Shown here piece by piece: positions 47,075-59,100 of a stretch of 64,000 nucleotides of DNA (the stretch's first letter is position 1; every line of letters starts with the position of its first letter). Below the pieces are notes generated by a model that had not been told where the DNA came from, ran no database searches, and saw only the letters and a program-made list of their open reading frames with translations. Position numbers and translations under genes: made by a program. Source of the DNA: Viridothelium virens (lineage: Eukaryota > Ascomycota > Dothideomycetes > Trypetheliales > Trypetheliaceae); NCBI GenBank assembly GCA_010094025.1, contig ML991861.1, forward strand, positions 32,874-96,873, given 5' to 3'.

Positions 47075-49900
47075 TCAATATGGCCGGCTCGTCCCACTCG
47101 CCCGACTCGGACTCGTCCGACTCCTCTCATCCTCCTCCAACACATCACTCAACCTCGTCGGATGATGATGCCTCGGCATCCCCTCCCACCCACTCCCGTA
47201 CCCCGTCCCACTATAATCCGCCGGGCCAAACCCACCCGCGTACCCCTGCGTCGACGCTCCGGAGCTCGGCGCCGGCGGCGGCCGCTGCGCTCCCGCATAC
47301 CCAGCACCCCCAGCAGCACCGCTCGGACCGGCCCCCGACGTCGGCGCAGACCCATACCGCCTCGCGAGCTCGCGCTCGCGCTCAACCTCCTCATGAACAT
47401 CAAAGTCATCATCCCCCTCGTCGTCATCCTCTTCCTGTTCCTCCTCCAGCCGTCCGGCGATACTACGACGCGGCGCGCTGCGGCTGCGACGGGGCACGAG
47501 GATGGGGTGGCCGTGCTCGTCGCGGACGAGGTTGCCGTGCTCGTCCATCTCGTAGTCTTCGTAGTCGCCGCCTTCGGACGAGAAGGCGTCGTCGATGCTG
47601 GAGGGGACGTAGCTGCCTTGGTCGTAAGGCTGGCCGGAGCGGGTCGAGGTGCGCGAGGCGGAGGTGGGTGGGGGCGGCATGGTGGCGCCGGAGGGGGGCG
47701 CGGCGGGCGCGGCGGGCGGCGGCTGTTGGTAGTGCAGGTAGGTTTCTTCGGGTTGCTGGTGGCGGTAGAAGGCTTGTGCTGCGGCGGTTGCGGGGTCTTC
47801 GCGAGCGGCTTGCTGATGTGCTTGGCGGAGGGCTTCGGCGCCGGGTTGAGAGGGGCCTGAGGTGGTGGGGACTGCGGTTTGAGCAGCAGAAGCTGAGCTT
47901 GTGGGGACCTGTGGGTAGTGATAGCTTTGAGAATATGGCTGTGATGACTGTTGCTGGCCACTTTCCGTAAATGGGTCAGTATCTGTCGGCGACTGGCTGC
48001 CTTCGTAGATGTATTGGCCTTGATCTCCACCTGCTTGACTGCCGCTTACTGACGGTCCAGCAAGTTCAGATTGGTAGCCACCACTCGTACCAGGGCGCTC
48101 TCGCATGCTCCCTTGACGTGATGCCATACCTGCGGCCATTGGGACGACTTGGACTCCACCTACCAGCGTTGGCTGCCCTTCTCGAAGACTGAGTGTCCGT
48201 TCCCTTTCTTCTTGTTCTCTGCGACCCAACTCTTCCCAGGCTCGCCGCGCCTCTTCTTTGCTGATTTGCAATTCTCTTCTCATTTCGGCCACCATACGTT
48301 CAGCCGTCCGTCTTTCTTTTCTGGCCTCTTCCATCATTCCACCGCCCTCCTCCCTGATCTTCCGCTCTTCTCGCAGTTGGCGTTCGAGCTGCGCTTTCTC
48401 CTCGTTCAACTTCTCTTGTTCAGCACGCGTCTCGAAGAACCATCTTTGAAATTTTCGTTCGGAGGAGGCCCTTAGGCGTTGTAATTCAACCACAGCATGG
48501 AAAAGGTTAGCACCAGCAGCACTAAGATCTGTGATTTGTCGAGACATTTGTTGGGCGAGAGGCTCGCGACGAAGCTCCTCTGTATTCGTGTCCAGTCGGC
48601 GAATCCAGTAACTCGTGAGGCCTTCCCAGTGAGACGACAGGTCCTCCCATCGCTGAAAGGCATGTGGAAAGCTATTGGCGGTTGACCGAGTTTGTAATTG
48701 CCCGCCCTCCGCGCCACTGGTCGCTTGGGCCGGTGGTTGAGAGGCGGAAGGTTGATCGCCTGTAGCCGGGGTCGGCCTCATTTGCGAGGGGCCTTGGGTT
48801 GCGCGCTGCGTGCCTGATCGCGTAGACGGGGCGGCGGGGCGAGGTTGATCTTGGGAGACTGATGTGCCACGTGGTCGCGACCCTGGGAAGGTTGCGCTTT
48901 GAGCTGGTTGCTGGGCAGGTGCTGACCGTTGTTGCCCACCTGCCGATTGCGCAACTTGACTGCCGCTAGCCGCCGTTCGCCGTTCACCCTCTCTTGCCGA
49001 ACCCTGTTGAGAATGTCCAGCTCCAGCGGTTGACCCTGGTGCCTCTACAGGTCCTCGACCCTCGCCAGCGGCACTCGTTCTGCGGGCTCCGCCTGAAATT
49101 CGTGTTGCTTGCTCATTAGCCACTGCCCTCCGTTCAGCACTTATCCTCCGAGCTTCTACCTCTTGCGCACGTCGCTGCTCATCAGCTCGTGCTGCCGCAT
49201 CGAGCTCAGCTCTTCGCCGTTCGGCATCGCGTTGTTGTCGCCTATTCATAATGTCGCGTGGGGTGCGTAGCTCTGGTGGCCGCTCCACCGGCGTAGGCCC
49301 CGAAGCCGCCCGCGAACCCCCGTTCCCTGCACGTCCATTTCCACCCCCGACCAAATCCGACATCTGCGCGTTCTCCTCGATCCAATCTGGTGTGAATGGC
49401 TTTGGTTGTCGAAGAGCTTCTTCTAATGCGTAGAGAACTGCAGAAGCGGTTCGCCTGGATATACGAAGGGCAGGATGTGGTTCTCGAGATTCGTATGCGG
49501 AGTTCGATCTTGGACGACTAGGTCGTGGTTGATCACTAAGAGCTGCTTGCTCTCCGGCGAGTTGGTCACGATCTCGTTGTTGCTGTTGTTGCCGCGAGGC
49601 TGAGTCTAAAGAGGCGGATCGCTGTCGTCGTTGGCGCTGATCCTCGAATCTAGGTGTTCGTCTAAGTGTATGAATTGATCCACTACCCGAAGAACTCGAC
49701 GGACGTGAGGGAGCTTGGGGTCGTAAAAAAGCCTGAACCTGCGGCTGTAGCTGCAAACGCGAGGATGTAAACGCTACGTCAGAGTCGTGGGGATCGTAAC
49801 CAGAAGGGCGCGGCAGGTTGTGCGACACTGTGAGAAATTCTTTTGAACTTTTGGGGTTTAGGTAGGGGAGCGCCTTCGCCCACAATTGAAATGGGGCGCG
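47075..49900 (-). CDS. Low-complexity Ser/Gln/Pro/Arg-rich coiled-coil protein, 5' end unresolved
   Basis: One exon encodes about 940 residues ending SRPY at 47075. The frame is open back to a TGA at 49919-49921 but has no ATG for about 170 codons, so an upstream exon must supply the start. A CGCCAG acceptor at 49901 in phase 0 is the likeliest junction, giving RAPFQLWAKALPYLNPKSSK. Most of the protein is disordered (Gln, Ser, Pro and Gly tracts). Two parts look conserved: LPYLNPKSSKEFLTVSHNLP near the start, and a central block, FPHAFQRWEDLSSHWEGLTS through GANLFHAVVELQRLRASSER, which continues into a ~110-residue coiled coil rich in E, R and K. An acidic EEEQEEDDDEGDDDFD run lies near the end. 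Similar proteins occur across Pezizomycotina; I assign no function. Confidence 0.72.
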   Translation of the reverse strand, partial: RAPFQLWAKALPYLNPKSSKEFLTVSHNLPRPSGYDPHDSDVAFTSSRLQLQPQVQAFLRPQAPSRPSSSSGSGSIHTLRRTPRFEDQRQRRQRSASLDSASRQQQQQRDRDQLAGEQAALSDQPRPSRPRSNSAYESREPHPALRISRRTASAVLYALEEALRQPKPFTPDWIEENAQMSDLVGGGNGRAGNGGSRAASGPTPVERPPELRTPRDIMNRRQQRDAERRRAELDAAARADEQRRAQEVEARRISAERRAVANEQATRISGGARRTSAAGEGRGPVEAPGSTAGAGHSQQGSAREGERRTAASGSQVAQSAGGQQRSAPAQQPAQSATFPGSRPRGTSVSQDQPRPAAPSTRSGTQRATQGPSQMRPTPATGDQPSASQPPAQATSGAEGGQLQTRSTANSFPHAFQRWEDLSSHWEGLTSYWIRRLDTNTEELRREPLAQQMSRQITDLSAAGANLFHAVVELQRLRASSERKFQRWFFETRAEQEKLNEEKAQLERQLREERKIREEGGGMMEEARKERRTAERMVAEMRRELQISKEEARRAWEELGRREQEERERTLSLREGQPTLVGGVQVVPMAAGMASRQGSMRERPGTSGGYQSELAGPSVSGSQAGGDQGQYIYEGSQSPTDTDPFTESGQQQSSQPYSQSYHYPQVPTSSASAAQTAVPTTSGPSQPGAEALRQAHQQAAREDPATAAAQAFYRHQQPEETYLHYQQPPPAAPAAPPSGATMPPPPTSASRTSTRSGQPYDQGSYVPSSIDDAFSSEGGDYEDYEMDEHGNLVRDEHGHPILVPRRSRSAPRRSIAGRLEEEQEEDDDEGDDDFDVHEEVERERELARRYGSAPTSGAGPSGAAGGAGYAGAQRPPPAPSSGASTQGYAGGFGPADYSGTGYGSGWEGMPRHHHPTRLSDVLEEDERSRTSPSRASGTSRPY

Positions 49901-51237
49901 CTGGCGGTACGAGACCGCTCAGAGCGTGTTGGAGCCTCGAGGGTGGTGGTGTTCGTGATGGGTTAAGCTAAACTACGTAGCCAAATATGCGCAATGGAAT
50001 GCAGGCCTAGGAAGTAATGACAGAGTTAGTACCACAGAGTAGGAGTGAACCATGGGCAGTGCTAGGGAAAGAAGGGTAGCCAAGGGAAGGAAAGTAGATT
50101 GGCGAGGTGGTTGGGAAAAATTCGAGAGGCTGGACGAATCGTCGTGAAGCCGCGAAATGCGTGGTGGCTGGGAACGCGCCAGGGATGTCAACATTAATAT
50201 CGACCTACCCTCTAAGCAAGACTCGACTCGTGTAGACAAATAGTGCGCATCTCTTAACTTTCCTGCAAAAACAGGTTTTGCAACTTCGAGTGTTTCCAAC
50301 CGAGTGTTTCTCCGCGTAGGCCCGTCACCTCGTCGAGTACCGATGACACACAAAATTCCGTCGCTTCAGCCTCGTGATTTCGAAACTATCCTCAAACAAT
50401 TGTAAGTGTTTTCGCGGTCGCCGATCGAGTGTGAGCAAGCTTCGGACAAGCAATTGACCTTCTCGTATCATGCTAACGTTGGGTTTGGGGTGTGGTGAAG
50501 ACAAGCGTTGCAGCCGCGAGGAAGCGCAGCTCGACCAGAAAAGTGGTGCGTTTAGTAGACCAATTGGTGTCGCGCGGAATCTGCGCCTGTCAAGCGCGCA
50601 TTCGCCTGCCTGGTAATGATGTCGAGGACTGAAAGGTGCAGGATTCGCAAGCCATATTGCCTGAGAGGGAGGGTTTGACAGCGCACACCTGCGGATCCCC
50701 TGGCCGACCAACCAGTTCCGGCCAGTGCTCATCAGCCTCATACCCAAGGCCCATCATCTCCCGTCACCCGTCGGAGATTGCACCTTCGTAGGAGCCATCG
50801 GCCGTCGGCCTGGTGTGACGAATTTCGATTGCAGAGAAGGGATGAGAAAGATGGTCGTGAGGATAAGAAACCCCATCCGCCGCCCTTTCTTGATCCCATC
50901 AAATCCCTTGCGTAGTCACTGCGCATACCATCCAATCAACCCACGCAGACGCTCATCCGGATCTCTATGCTCACCGCATGGGCCGACCCGCGCCTGTACT
51001 GCATCTACAAAGTATACATCGCTATTGCAGAATTGCAATCTACTATTGCCAACGCTGATTGGCCTGGATTCTCAAGATTGTGCCCTGACCTTGGGTTAGG
51101 CTGAGTTACATACAAGGCACACGGCAAGATTACGGTAGGACACACGTGAAACAGTCTATTTTCTTAGCTCTAGGTAGGTACTTTCCCTCCACAAGTTTGC
51201 CAAACCCATGCCATGACTTCCTCCAATACTACCTATC
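49901..51237. other. Intergenic with possible missed exons
   Basis: About 1.3 kb. On the minus strand, TACTAAC followed by TTACTTCCTAG near 50010-50030 looks like the 3' end of an intron, probably in the 5' part of the coiled-coil gene. On the plus strand, an ATG at 50343 opens a 20-codon frame running into GTAAGT at 50402, and an open frame without family resemblance occupies about 50670-50914. I could not join these with confidence. Confidence 0.35.
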
Positions 51238-52473
51238 TTAATGGACGGCAGTGGGTTCTGGACTGTCCCCAAAACATTTTGCCATCATGGCTGGCGGGTA
51301 TCTCGCTCCTTTGCCTCCACCAACCTTCTCAACTTCCCCTCTAATTAATTTTACTTCCTCGTCACTCAAATGGACGTTGATTGCTTCAGCGTTCTCCTCC
51401 AAATACTTCACCCGTTTTGTACCCGGGATAGGAAGAAAATCATTGCCTTGCTGAAGAACCCAAGCCAATACTAGCTGACCAGGTGTCACACCCTTCTTCG
51501 ATGCCATTGCGCTGAGCGCATGAACGAGTTTCAGGTTTTCGTCGAAATGCTCTGCTGAGAATCGCGGATGGTTGGCTCTGGAATCTCCTGGGTCAATATC
51601 ATCTCGACTCTTGATAGTATTCGTCAAGAACCCTCGGCCGAGAGGACTGTAAGCAACGATCTTGACGCCAAGCTCCCGAGCAGTCTTTAGGAACTCGGTC
51701 TGCTCTGACTCAATTTCAAGAGCAAATGGCGAGAACTCCATCTGCGCGGCTGCAATCGGATGGACCTTATGTGCACGTCTCAAAGTCGTTGCTGAACATT
51801 CGGAGAGCCCCAGATACCGAATCTTGCCCTCCTTCTGCAGCTCGGCCATTGCGGCAACGGTCTCCTCGATGGGGGTCTCCGGATCCACGCGATGTTGGTA
51901 GTATAGATCAATCGTGTCGATGCCTAGCCTACTCAGGCTCTTCGCGCAAGCTTCTTTCACATATGCAGCATCTCCTCGAATACCCCCGCCTCTCTTGCCA
52001 CCTTCGTAAACATTGCCAAATTTAGTCGCCAGGAAAATCTCCTTACGTCTTCCAGTCTCCTTGAACCATTTACCAATTAGTCGCTCATTCGTTTCGGGCC
52101 CGTAGATATCGCTAGTGTCCCAGAAATTCATGCCCATGTCTGCAGCCCTTGTGAGAGTTTTGATCGATTCCTCATCATTGTAGCCACCAAAGGAGACGTA
52201 AGATTGTGTCATGCCCATGCAGCCCAAGCCCATAGCAGAGACGTTGTCATCGCCGATTTTACGTTGTGGGAAAGGCATCGTTGAGAAGTTACGGAGCTGA
52301 AAAATGTTATGAGAGAATCTTTTACTGGTACAATTGAGAAGTGGTGGACCCTGCAAAGACGGACCAACGGCAGTAACAGCTTGAAGTAGTCGCCAAGAAG
52401 TTCCTCGACCAATCCGGAGCTGCAGGGTCTTTCTACAGCAAAGCTGAAGCCGCGACAATGACATCAACCTCAT
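51238..52473 (-). CDS. Aldo-keto reductase (AKR13/YakC-like), with probable mitochondrial leader
   Basis: The catalytic protein starts at the ATG at 52278 (MPFPQRKIG; 346 residues). In-frame ATGs at 52473, 52464 and 52554 extend it. The 65 residues from 52473 to 52277 contain no Asp or Glu, are Arg/Ser/Leu-rich and end RNFST before the reductase start, exactly like a mitochondrial presequence. The barrel has the AKR tetrad: Asp and Tyr in FWDTSDIYGPETN, Lys in IFLATKFG and His in LYYQHRVDPE. KIVAYSPLGRGFLTN and the NADPH-binding end LPIPGTKRVKYLEENAEAIN follow. Such enzymes reduce aldehydes or ketones with NADPH; the substrate is unknown. It lies next to the PKS and could be a former tailoring enzyme, but there is no direct evidence. 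Confidence 0.85.
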   Translation of the reverse strand: MRLMSLSRLQLCCRKTLQLRIGRGTSWRLLQAVTAVGPSLQGPPLLNCTSKRFSHNIFQLRNFSTMPFPQRKIGDDNVSAMGLGCMGMTQSYVSFGGYNDEESIKTLTRAADMGMNFWDTSDIYGPETNERLIGKWFKETGRRKEIFLATKFGNVYEGGKRGGGIRGDAAYVKEACAKSLSRLGIDTIDLYYQHRVDPETPIEETVAAMAELQKEGKIRYLGLSECSATTLRRAHKVHPIAAAQMEFSPFALEIESEQTEFLKTARELGVKIVAYSPLGRGFLTNTIKSRDDIDPGDSRANHPRFSAEHFDENLKLVHALSAMASKKGVTPGQLVLAWVLQQGNDFLPIPGTKRVKYLEENAEAINVHLSDEEVKLIRGEVEKVGGGKGARYPPAMMAKCFGDSPEPTAVH

Positions 52474-53134
52474 GATGTCACAGGTGATCTGTGGCAGGGT
52501 CTTCCAGATCTCCTGCGTCAAAGCAACCAATCCAAGAACGCAATAACACAGCATTCACGGAGATAGGAGATTGCCAAAACTGACTTACATGTGGATGAGA
52601 ACTACTGCAATATCCTATTGCCGTGATTTTGACCGGTCAAGCTCGCACAGCGCAGCAATGCCTACCTGCCTTGGATTGCGAGAGAACCGCAAGACATAGC
52701 AGATCCTACGCAATTAGATCGTTCCTGAGAAAATCGTGTGTATCTTCGTGTGGGCGCAAGAATGTCACCCGTCGTGTCTCAATTTTATAAATAATAGCAG
52801 CGCAGTCCACTACTTTAATTGAGATCCAATGGATTTTGTTTGCTCGTAATCTGACCACTTCCCAAAAGTAGAAAGCCACAAGTTTCAGGAGTTGGCAAAG
52901 TTCTAAAAAATGATTGGAAGAAGCCATGCGATACCAAGGACCTGAATTGCGCACATTCATGCAAGAGCATATCAGCTGTGACTGAAAGAGTGGTAAACAG
53001 TGCTCTAGTCTTTCAGGACCGTGCCCTAGATCTCTTTTATATGCTCAAAATGAATCTTTCCACTCTAATATAGCTTTTAATAGATTAATCAATTGTATCA
53101 TTGGATAACGTCCTACATCTTTGGTCGGCAGATG
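52474..53134. other. Intergenic between reductase and PKS
   Basis: About 660 bp with no convincing coding frame. If the ATG at 52554 is used, the first 80 bp belong to the reductase. Confidence 0.45.
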
Positions 53135-56100
53135 CTACTCTGAAGAGATGTACAAGGCTCTACTCCTCTTGGCAATGCCTTCTGCTAGCTCTCTTAAAGA
53201 TGGCGCACGAAGCAGATCAAATATTGACATCTCACACTGTGTCGTTGGTACGAGCCAGTTTCGCAACTCGACCGCAACTAGCGAGTCGACACCGTAGTTG
53301 GACAGCGGCTGTGTGGCATCGATGTCCTGCTCCGAGATTACAAACATGTCCGCGAGCTTCTCCACGACGGCCTTTTCGACCATGCTGCCCGCATCCTCTA
53401 CAGTGCTCGCGCTCGTTAAGCCCTCCCTCAGCCTAGCGCTGGCGCTTGCCGCGCTGCCAGCCTTGGAATCGGATCTGCCGCCAGCGGCGACACTGTCATT
53501 ATCCAACGCCGCGAACCGTCGCTCCTTGCCCCAGCTTAGCTTGCGCACCGCACTGCTGGCGAGACCTGTGATCAACTGCGCAGTTCGCGGCGTGCGCACC
53601 TGGTGTCTCACGCAGTAATCCAACAGCTGAAGGACGTCGTACTCAGCGAGCGGACGATGGGCGCTGGCAAGCAAGCGCTCTGCCACCCCGGCCTTGTTCT
53701 CGGCCACGTAGCCGATGCCATCTACCATGCCCAGGTCGATGGTGATACACGGTAGGCCCGCAGCAGCACGCCGGCGAGCGACGGCGTCCTGGAACGTACC
53801 GCCAGCTGTGTAATTAGCTTGCGAAGCGGAGCCAATGACGCCGAATGCCGAGGACAGTATGATGAAGAAATCGAGGTCGTCCTTTCCCGGGAATAGGGTG
53901 CAAAGATGCTGTGTTGCGGTCTTCTTAGCAGCGAGTGCATTGGCCCATTGGGTAGGCGTCATGTACTCAATAACGCAATCGCTAAGCGCCATGCCACCGT
54001 GGATGATTCCACGTAGCGGAGGCATGCTTTTGGAGCATTCGGCAATGACAGATTCGAGGGCCTTGATGTCGGCGGCGTTGCAGTCTTTCAGTATAACGTT
54101 GGCACCAGTGGCAGAAAGCTCTTTCTTGAGGACTGTAGCCTGCGGACTGCTTGCGGCACTGCGCGAGAGGAGGATGAGATGCTTCGCGCCATGGTCGACT
54201 ATCCAGCGAGCATATGCTCGTCCGATACCGCCGAGACCACCAACGATGAGGTAGGAGGCATTAGGAGACAGCTTCGCAGCCTCTGCACGTGGCAGGGTCT
54301 TGGCAAATATTAGCATCAGGGAAAAAGAAGAAAGTCTTGTAATTACTCACTTTCACCATATCATTTGCATTTGGCACCACGACAATTTTACCAATGTGTT
54401 TCCCAGCCTGCATGGTCCGGAAGGCGCGTGCAATGTCCGAAATGGGATACAGCGATACCGGCGAGATATTACGGATACTCTTGCTCCTCAGCAGGTCCAT
54501 GACAGCAACGAGGGTCCGCTGAACGACATGGCTACGCGTATCACACAGCTGAACGAGATCTACAGCGCTGAAGCTGATGGCTTTTCTAACCGGACGCATT
54601 TCCAGAGCCTTGTTTTGGTGGATGTCCCTCTTTCCGATCTCGATGAACCGCCCATGCTGCGCGACGATGTTCCATGTTGCGTTGAGTAATGTACCGGGTA
54701 GTGAGTTAATCACAACATCCACCCCCTGCTGGTTAGTTGCAGCGAGTACGCCCTGAACAAAGGACTCGTCACGGCTGGAGAAAATGTGCTTGTCGGGAAT
54801 GCCGTATGTCTCCATCAAAAATGCCCGCTTCTCTGGGGTACCCACGGTGGCGAGGACCCTGATACCCTTCCACTGTGCCAAGATGATGCACGCCTGACCG
54901 ACACCTCCGGCAGCAGCGTGTACGAGTATTGTGTCACCTTTCTCAAGACGCCCAACGTCGAACATGGAGTAATAAGCCGTTGCAAAAACGGCTGCGACAC
55001 TTGCTGCCTCTGGGAACTCCATGTCGTCCGGAATTGCAACGACATTATACCAAGGAATACGTACTCGCGCACTTATATGTCCATGCGGTGTCAGAGCAAT
55101 GACACGCATGCCGGGTTGGATACCGCCGCCGCTGTTAAATCCTACACGGGTAACGATACCAGCGCTCTCTACACCGAGTTCCTGCTTTTCGTCAAGCTGA
55201 CCCATAGCACTCATGACGTCGCGAAAGTTGATACCGTACGCATGCGGCTGTATCTCGACCCAACCCTCAGGAAGTGGCAGCTCAACATCTTCATCGTCGC
55301 GGAAAACAATGCTGTCAAGGAGGCCCGGCTTCGTCACTTCCAACTTGAGGACGCGACCATCGGTTTCTGGCTGTACAAACGGCTGCAGCTCGGTCTCTCT
55401 GGTGCCGTTGATGAAGGTCTTGTTTTCGGTGCCGTCACGCACTAGACGTGGCAGCAGGATCTGACCTTGACGCTCAGCGAACTCAAAATCCTCACTCCGG
55501 CCGCCGGCGTCGTTGAACACGCTAGCGAACACTGTAGCTATAGAAGCTGGAAATCTAGGATCCCATTTAGGTCTGGAGGGGTCCAAATCTAAGGAAACGA
55601 AACGCTTAGTCCGATCTTCAACGCGGCACGTCCGAAGTAAGCCTTTGTGTAGTGCGTTCTCAGGGACCAGGCAATCTATGGACGATCCTACAGTGACCCA
55701 CATGAGATCCTTGCTTTGGGTGGCCATAGTCTTGATCGAGTCGAAATTAGACTCGTCAAACTTCTGTGGAGATCCATCCAGGCCCGAGAGGAAGATGCAC
55801 AGCTTATCTTCGGCCTCTAGCCTAGTGAGGTCTATCATGATGGGCGCGATGCCAGTGACGTCTTTGATCTCCTGAGCCAAGCCTCGCAGCCAGTCTGTCG
55901 GCGGCTTAGTGGTTCCCCAGACTAGTGCTACCTCGGTGTTATACACTGGCGACTCCTCGGGAATGGCGGTCGATACGATGACACTCATCGCGCGATGCTC
56001 CTCGTTTTCACAGTCCCAGATGTCTAAGTCGATTCCTCCAAAGCCGGCTTCTTGCAGAATCGGTTTCCAGGTCTGCAGCGACATGTTGGGGCTATATTGA

Positions 56101-59100
56101 CGCTGTGGCTCCTCACTCAGCCACCATCCTGGCAAGGTGCCAAATATCAAGTGACCGTCGGTCGTGTCTCTTGTAGTCTCGACTAGCAGGAGCTTACCGC
56201 CGTCCTTGGGCAGCTTGCGTACGTTACGCATGGTTAGAGACATATTCTTGGTTGCATGGAGGACTTGCGCAGCAATGATGAGGTCGTACTTCTCGGTAAA
56301 ACCTTGCTTCGCCGGATCGTTCTCGATGTTGAGCGCCTGGTAACTCAGCAGATCACCCCACGCCGCGAAGCGTTCTCTGGCTGCCTGAAAGAACCCTGAG
56401 GAGATGTCCGTGAACGAATAGTGGTCGAAGCAGGCCGGAGTGACATCGTCGCCTCCGAGTGCAGCCAAGACCGGCCCTGTGCAGCCTCCAGTCCCGGCGC
56501 CGATCTCGAGGATTCGCGCACGAGGATTCTCCCGCGTAATAGCCTTCGCCACCTGAGCAAGCTGTTCCGTAGATTCGGTAAAGTGTAGCATCTCGCGGTA
56601 GAACTGGTAGAGCAAGCCTCCTTCTAGCATGATTTCTAACGGTGCCAACTCATGACGGAGAATAGCTAGTAGATTCTGGCCCACACGCACCGTTAGAGCG
56701 CCATTTATGCTGGCGCTTGCAACTCGATCAATTAGCGCTGCCTTCGCACCGGCTGTCACTCGTGTCCACTTTGAGCTGCGGGGCCCCAACTTATCCTCGC
56801 TCGCTCGCTGCAGCTGCAGCTTCATCCAGCGGTGCAACGACTGATGGTACCATTCGAGCTGCGCGATATCCTCCGCCGTGAGCTGGGCCATCGCGTCTGA
56901 GATCAGGTAGTATGCAGCCCGTGTCAGCTCCTGACCTATAGTAATCTCGGCTGGGTCTGCAGAGCGTTGTAGCTGCATGCTGAACAGCTCGTGGGGCTGG
57001 TTGAGCACGACACTCGGCACCCACTCCTCAAAGGCACATATCTTGTTCTGCGCATCACTGCTGTCAGTGGCTGTGGTATCGACGGACTGGAACCTCAAAG
57101 TGTCCATCTCGATGAGTGTTTGCTTGACAGGTTGAGAGTGCTGGACGGCTAAAGACACGTCGAAACCTTGGCGGTGGTAGTTCAGCAGATGAGAATAGGC
57201 TTGAAGTTGCTTGCCAGGTTCAGGACTAAAATCGGACGAGACGTAAAGCGATTTGACCGAACGGGGCACTGCTGTGCCTACGGTCTTGCGTGCTTCAGTG
57301 GAGAGCGTTGTATAGGCGGCCTGGAAGACGGCGTCAAGAGTCATCGGGTGGGCTACATGCGGCTCTTGCCAGTTGTACGGCATCAGTGCGGCTGAGTCGC
57401 GAATCACAAGAACCGTGGCTGATTGGCCATCGGCCTTGCGGATGTTGATTAGCCCCTGGAATGACTGCCCATGCCTAACACCCGCCGTAGCCAGGGACTC
57501 GTAAAATGCCTTCGGTGTCATGGTTCTGTTGTATGTAGTAGCGAAGTCGATAGCTTGCACAGATCTCAGTGTAGGTCTCGACCCTGCCGAATCCGTCTCT
57601 GCGGCGATAATCCCCCGCGCAGCTTCGGCCCATGAACCATCCGGCAACGGAGAGTAGATGCGGAAGACACGCTTACTGCTATCAAGAGCCTTTTCACTGG
57701 CGTGTTCCAGGAACAGCTGAACTTCGACACCCTCGCTATCCTCGGGGATGATAGTGGCATGTAGAAACTCAATCTCCTCAAGGATGTAGCCTTTGGTGGT
57801 GAACGGAGAGGGGTGTAGCTGGCGCATAGCTTCGATTGCCATGGCAATATAACCTGCTCCGGGATACACAATGTTACCTTGTACAACATGGTCGCGAACC
57901 CAAGGTAGCTAGGAAGAGTCAGTGGATAGTACCAGTATGGGCGACAAATTTGTCACGGCTTACATCGCTTGTGCGAATAACCTGCCGCCATATTGGTGAC
58001 TGATCGCTCGTTCCGGGTATACGTACGCCGAGAAGGTCGTGTTGGGTGTGCTCGCGAAACCTGTGTTGATTACTGATACGTGACTCCCACCAGAACCGCT
58101 GAGTGTGATCCCAAGGATAAGACGGCAGACCGGCCACAACTCGAGAACCCTTCTGTCCGTTAGGAGCGTTCACATACGAGGTATTGACTGGGTAGCCCTT
58201 AGAAACGAGGAGTCCCGCCAAGTTTTGGATGGTGAGTGCGGCGTCTTGACCACGCTTTAAACAGGCTCCATAGGCAGTCGAAAGGCCCTTTGTAGACGGC
58301 ATTTCTTTGAGAATTTGCCGGATAGGACCAGCTAAGGCAATGTGTGGGCCAATCTCCACCATGAAGTCGATGTTTCGTACGTCGGTGCCGTACGACTGCT
58401 CTGTGGTTACCATATTACAGAACGAATCGTAGAACAGCACTGGGCTTATAATGTTCCGAACCCAATGCTCCGGACCGAGCTGATCCGCGTTGGCTATCCT
58501 TATACCCGTCACGGGAGATACGAACAATATATGCTCCGCAAACTTCCGCTGCTTGGCCATGTGCTGTTCTAGCGCTGTGCGGTAATTCTTTACCAAGGGC
58601 TGCATGTGATGCGAATGAAAGGCGGACTGGACAGCCAGCTTGCGTGCAAAGATGTTTTCTGAAGACAACCTGACCTCCAGCTCCTCGATAGCTGCCATAT
58701 CGCCTGATAGCGTAACACTAGAAGGGCTATTCTCGCATGCAATGACGACCTTTCCTGCTGTAGCACTATCCACGTACGGTTGCGCATCTGAACTTCCCAG
58801 CCCCACAGCCAGCATACCGCCCGCCATACGTCCAGTCGCTTCAGCGAGGTGCTTTGCCGTTACGAGCCCTCGGAAATAGGTGCATGCCATGGCGTCGCGG
58901 AGTGACAGGCCGCCAGCCGCGAAAGCCGCAGTAACTTCCCCTGAGGAGTGTCCTGTCACAGCTGCTGGTACGATGCCAAAGGCACCTAGTAGTTGCACTA
59001 GAGCAAGCTGTATCGCGCACGAGAGGGGCATACTAAATTTGACTTCGTTCACGCGCGATTTCTCTTTGCTGCGTCCGAGTTCCTCGACCAAGGACCAGTC

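Noticed and set aside
47080-48030. Long frames (266-296 codons) on both strands
   Set aside because: Shadows of the low-complexity coiled-coil gene; third-position GC bias keeps other frames open.
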